From: Rotaria sordida
Lineage: Eukaryota > Rotifera > Eurotatoria > Philodinida > Philodinidae
Direction: 5' to 3'
DNA length: 64,000 nt
Assembly (NCBI GenBank): GCA_905250125.1
Contig: CAJNOL010001376.1
Span: 1 to 64,000, forward strand
Of the stretch, positions 60,102 through 64,000 are shown one piece after another (the first letter of the stretch is position 1; the number at the start of each line of letters is the position of its first letter). Position numbers and translations under genes: made by a program. The notes beneath the pieces were generated by a model that was not told the origin of the DNA, did not search any database, and was given only the letters and a program-made list of their open reading frames with translations.

Positions 60102-60325
60102 GGGGTGGGCGTGGGTGTGGGTGCGGGTGTGGGTGTGGGTATGGGTGTGGGTGTGGGGTGTGGGTGTGGGGTGTGGGTGGGTGTGGGTGTGGGTGTGAAT
60201 GTGGGGTGTGGGGGTGAGTGTAGGGTGTGGGTGTGGGGTGTGGGTGTGGGTGTGAATGTGGGTGTAAATACTCGTTGAAACTACAACCACACACATACAC
60301 ACACCCATACCCATACCCACACCCT
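60102..60325. repeat. Long telomere-like array with inverted arm
   Basis: About 165 bases of GGTGTG/GGGTGTG units (60102-60266), with variants GGGCGT, GGGGTGTG and GTGTGAATGTG, are followed by an 18-base spacer. A shorter complementary arm (60285-60325, ACAACCACACACATACACAC then CCATACCCATACCCACACCC) closes the structure. Open frames of 73-90 codons rich in His, Thr and Pro are read-through of the repeat and not proteins. Confidence 0.9.
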
Positions 60326-63300
60326 CAAGTGAGCACAATAACTACTAACACAGTTCTTATTTAAAAATGAATAAATCGTTTACAGACATTGCCATATATA
60401 TAGATACAGATGCATGTACATAAAGACATCAAGCGACATACCTTGAAGATCAGAGAAGAATCTTTTATTTTTTGTTGTCAAAAGAATCATATTTGACTTT
60501 CAAGATTAAAAAGAATCTTGCCCAATCCATCAAGAAAAATAAGAATTCGAACAGAATAGATCCAAGAACGTCGATTAGTATTATGTCATTTTCATTAAAA
60601 ATAAATGTTGAATGGTAATACATCAGTCAATCAAAGTAATATTTTTTTTCTTTTACTTTTTTTCATTGTTGTAGTCAAGATTACTTTTCGTCACTTTTTA
60701 TAAATAAATCAGATATGTTTGAATGACAAGAAATTGATTATTTTAGATATGTGTTTTGGATTATGATTGGAAACAACGTTCGATCGAATACAAACACAAT
60801 TGCATGTTCATTTCATTTGAGAATAATTCACTTCTTCCTTCATGTCTAATACTTTTGATATGTTAGCTCATCATTTTTTTCTACAATTTCGATTCGAATC
60901 GAAAACATCAATTTTATTTTTCTTTTTTCTTTAATTCATTAAATCTGATACATTTGTGTGACTAATTTCATGTTTTCAATATCAATGCAAGCTTTGTAGA
61001 TATAAGACTAAGGTATCGTTTATTTTCATGATTTGAGAAAATTTCCAAGTATAAATTAAGAAAAAATGTTTTTTCTAAGAAGTACAATTTAAACCCTAAG
61101 AGATATAAAAGTGAATTTTATAGCAAATGAAAGTGTTTATTAGAAGCAGGATCTAGATATATAATTGATCATTCATAAGATGAAAATAAACTATAGAATG
61201 ATGGAAAAGGTGAAAATTTTCTAAATAGAATCTAACATTTTCACAGATAGTCAATTAAAAAAGTCTTAGATTCTCAGAAATCTTTTTCTTATCTGTTGAA
61301 TTTTGCAGATCTCTCTTCACTGATCATTTTGATAATGTTCTTAACAATTTGATCAATAAATGTCGATGCTAGAGTTTTAATATACTCATAAATATCTTAG
61401 TTCTATTTGGCAGAGAAGTTTAAACTTTTCAGTTTATTAATTGTAGCATTATTATTTTATTGATCAAATTAAAGACAATATCAAAATGATCAGAGAAGAG
61501 AACTCTATAAAGTTCAATAAATAAAACAATTTTCGAGAATTTAATATATTCATAGTTGACTACTTGTAGAAGTGTCCAATTCTATCCCAAAAATTTCCAT
61601 AATTCCACAAATTATTTTCCTCTTATGAATGATCAGTTATACTTGTAAATTGCATAATTGATAGGCTTTCATATCATGTAAAATTAACTTTTGTATCTCT
61701 TATGATTTGAGCTGTACTCTCTAAAAAAACAGAAAAAAAGATTTTTCTCTATTCTAAACTTTGATCTTTTCAAAAAGTAATCTGCGATATAAAATTTAAT
61801 CATAGTTTTTTCAGGAACACCTACCTTTCTCTGTTTGAAAAAAGAACAAATCTGAACTATGAAAAATGTGTGAAAGACAATCTTTGTATATGAATGCTAA
61901 TGAAAAACAATCTGAATATTGAACATTGATTAAAAAAAGTAGCTTTTTGAAAATCGACTCTATGTAAATGTATGCTACATATCAGAACTATTTTTTCCTA
62001 TTAAAAAAAGAAAGATATATCAAATGAAAGTTAACACAACATGTTTTAATCCACCTTTTAATCAAAACTTTTGCAAGTTTTAGATTGATTTTATGAAAAA
62101 AAACAATTGATTAAATTCTTCATGAACAACATTGTAGTCTCAAGAAGCTAGTCTTAATTTTGTTTTTTCTACTAACATAATTTAATGATTAATTGATAAG
62201 ATAAGTTCGATATGTAAACTTTGAAAGACAAAATAATTGTTTTCGTCAAAACATAAATTTATTATGTCTCTTTTTTCATTGTTCAAGAAGCACAGAAGAT
62301 TTGCATCTAAAGTTAGGAGATCGATGAAGTTTTCTACAATCTACATTGTCTCCTATTTGATTTTGAAGAAAAGATTTTTTCTTTAAATTTTCGAAGAAGA
62401 TCTCCATTGTTTTTTACTTGTACTCAAGTTCAAAAGAATTCATTTAGATTCTCATTTCGACTTTACCATTTGTATCCATGATTGAAGATTTCGATCATGA
62501 TTTTTCTATCGCATGTTAATGTATTATCTGATCAACAGAGTTTTTTGGTAAAAATACTCGAAAAAAAAACATATCAGATAATGCTGTTGATTGAAAGAAA
62601 AATGACATTTTTTTGTTAATTTTTTGAAAATTCGAATAGAAATTTTCTTAACAAGAATTTCAATTAAAATCAGTCTTTGTTTCAAGTACAAAAGTGAGTT
62701 TCTATGATGTTAAGATGTTATTTAATCGAATAAAACTCATTTTAGAGAAATTTATCTTTATAACCGAAAGAAAAACGATTTTAATTGAATTTTTTGTTCA
62801 AAAGCTTTTGAACAAATATGAGACAACAAACAAATGAGTTCTTTTCTTGGTCAGATTGATCACAGTTCCTGATGGGATATTGAAACTAACATCTCGAAGT
62901 ATTTGTTCTAATCTATAATAACAATAACCAAAAGATCATATTCGAAACCTATTCAAAATTCACAAACAAAGAGTTTATGGTGCTCTTTTCTTGCCATATC
63001 AGCACGTCTGTGTCATGTCCTGCGATGAAGTCAAAAGGACATTTCTCAAGGTTAAAACCATTTTTCAATGATAAAATTCTTAATTAATTAAAAATTCAAA
63101 CAAAAACTGGAGAACTCTTCAAATCAAAAAGGGAAAGATGATTTTAATTGATGAAATTCACTAAAATCTGGAGAGAATTCAATGAGTTACACATTCTAGT
63201 ATCTTCTATTTCTATTTCAATTTTCCTCTTTTAAGATTTCTGTAGATTTTTCTGAATTTTGATCTATCATAAATCTCTTTGATTTGATAAGATTATTTGT

Positions 63301-64000
63301 GAATAAGAATTCTTTTCAATTCCCGAAAATTCTATGTAAATTTTAAAAAATTCATTTTTATTCTTTTCTGAGAATACACTTTTCATCTTACAAAATTTGT
63401 TCTCTCTATATTTCAACAGTCGCATTAACAATCATATTGAATTAAAATTTGAACGTTGAAAAAAACTTATTTTTCTAGAGTAACAATATAAAATCTTGTG
63501 CAAATATAAGAATGATCTTCAATATTCTTTTTGATGATATAAGAATATCTCATGTGAACAATTTTCTTTCAAAAACCGCAAATTAGTCAATTATAATCAT
63601 TCACTTTCAACCGGGTTTTTATGAAACATATATAATACAATAGATTCTTATTCAATTGTATTCGCTTGATATGGATAAACGCTTTGTTTGATGTGAAAGC
63701 CACTGTACATACAAATACAAGAAACGTACACAACCAACTAAATCTATAAGTATCTGACTATATCGAAGGAGAAAAGCATATATATAATAGACAGAGAGAG
63801 AGGAAGAGAGAATAACAAATAGATAGAAGAAGATCAATCAGTTCATAGCATTGCTAAGAAATCGGCTATTTCGATCACAGTTAAGAGAGAATCAATCGTT
63901 TCTGGTCACAAGAATCAATTTTTGTGACAAATCATACTTGCCTTTTGCTTAATTATAATCGGAATAGTCGATGAAGTTCTGATGTTATAATATAATAGAT
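60326..64000. other. AT-rich non-coding end of window
   Basis: No gene, no convincing open frame over 61 codons. A copy of the dispersed repeat at 1-230 lies at about 60440-60590. The rest is AT-rich sequence with frequent runs of A and T and words such as GAAAAAA and TTTTCTT. Confidence 0.5.
60440..60590. repeat. Diverged dispersed repeat, copy B
   Basis: Words AAGAATCTTGCC, AAGAAAAATAAGAATTC and ACGTCGATTAGT occur in the same order and orientation as in the block at 1-230. The copies differ by many substitutions and small indels. Confidence 0.35.

Noticed and set aside
60066-60338. Open frames of 73-90 codons rich in His-Thr-Pro on the minus strand and Gly-Val on the plus strand
   Set aside because: They translate the telomere-like GGTGTG array; all frames of such a repeat are open, so this is no evidence for a protein.
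1-64000. CRISPR arrays, operons, ribosome binding sites or bacterial terminators
   Set aside because: Intron structure and gene families show a eukaryotic nuclear sequence. The repeats present are inverted or telomere-like, without regular direct-repeat and spacer order.

Overview
The window looks like nuclear DNA of a small animal, most likely a bdelloid rotifer. Direct evidence: high A+T; genes split by many short GT-AG introns (about 40-170 nt) alongside a few kilobase ones; full-length animal families (TRPM channel, Argonaute, USP deubiquitinase, rhomboid, rhodopsin-type 7TM receptor); several divergent F-box proteins; a bacterial-type SleB cell-wall hydrolase; an ADP-ribosyltransferase relic; and seven tracts of TGTGGG-like repeats. 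TGTGGG is, to my knowledge, the bdelloid telomere unit. The species assignment is inference. A 100-base run of N (33209-33308) shows this is a scaffold joined from contigs.

Layout. 1-4.6 kb: no gene seen. 4.58-11.40 kb (-): TRPM-type channel, interrupted near the fifth membrane segment by a 0.75 kb inverted-repeat transposon. 13.22-14.27 kb (+): single-exon F-box protein. 14.9-15.5 kb (-): broken ADP-ribosyltransferase relic. 18.59-18.98 kb (-): intronless SleB-like hydrolase. 19.6-23.5 kb: non-autonomous transposons, including a piggyBac-like element carrying a nested hAT-like element. 24.7-26.6 kb (-): three-exon F-box protein. 27.0-27.4 kb: eroded partial copy of the neighbouring Argonaute gene. 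27.99-31.41 kb (-): 12-exon Argonaute whose PIWI domain lacks three of the four slicer residues. 32.68-33.21 kb (-): 3' end of a RHBDD1-like rhomboid protease, cut by the gap. 33.31-41.08 kb (-): F-box protein with long introns, 3' end lost in the gap. 43.4-43.95 kb (-): Cys-rich coding relic with a stop. 44.3-49.3 kb (-): USP deubiquitinase that is probably a pseudogene (in-frame stop, transposon in the catalytic-domain exon, broken tail). 49.7-50.0 kb (-): unidentified coding relic. 53.81-59.03 kb (+): 1,699-residue receptor with a large EGF/LDLa ectodomain and a C-terminal 7TM domain. 59-64 kb: non-coding except a large telomere-like tract.

The genes do not form one pathway. The recurring themes are many short inverted-repeat elements (hAT-like with 8-bp duplications, TTAA-type, TA-type), genes caught in decay beside intact ones, and telomere-like repeats that mostly occur as inverted pairs able to fold into hairpins. 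Exon boundaries were derived by hand from reading frame and GT-AG signals; protein lengths are conceptual translations.
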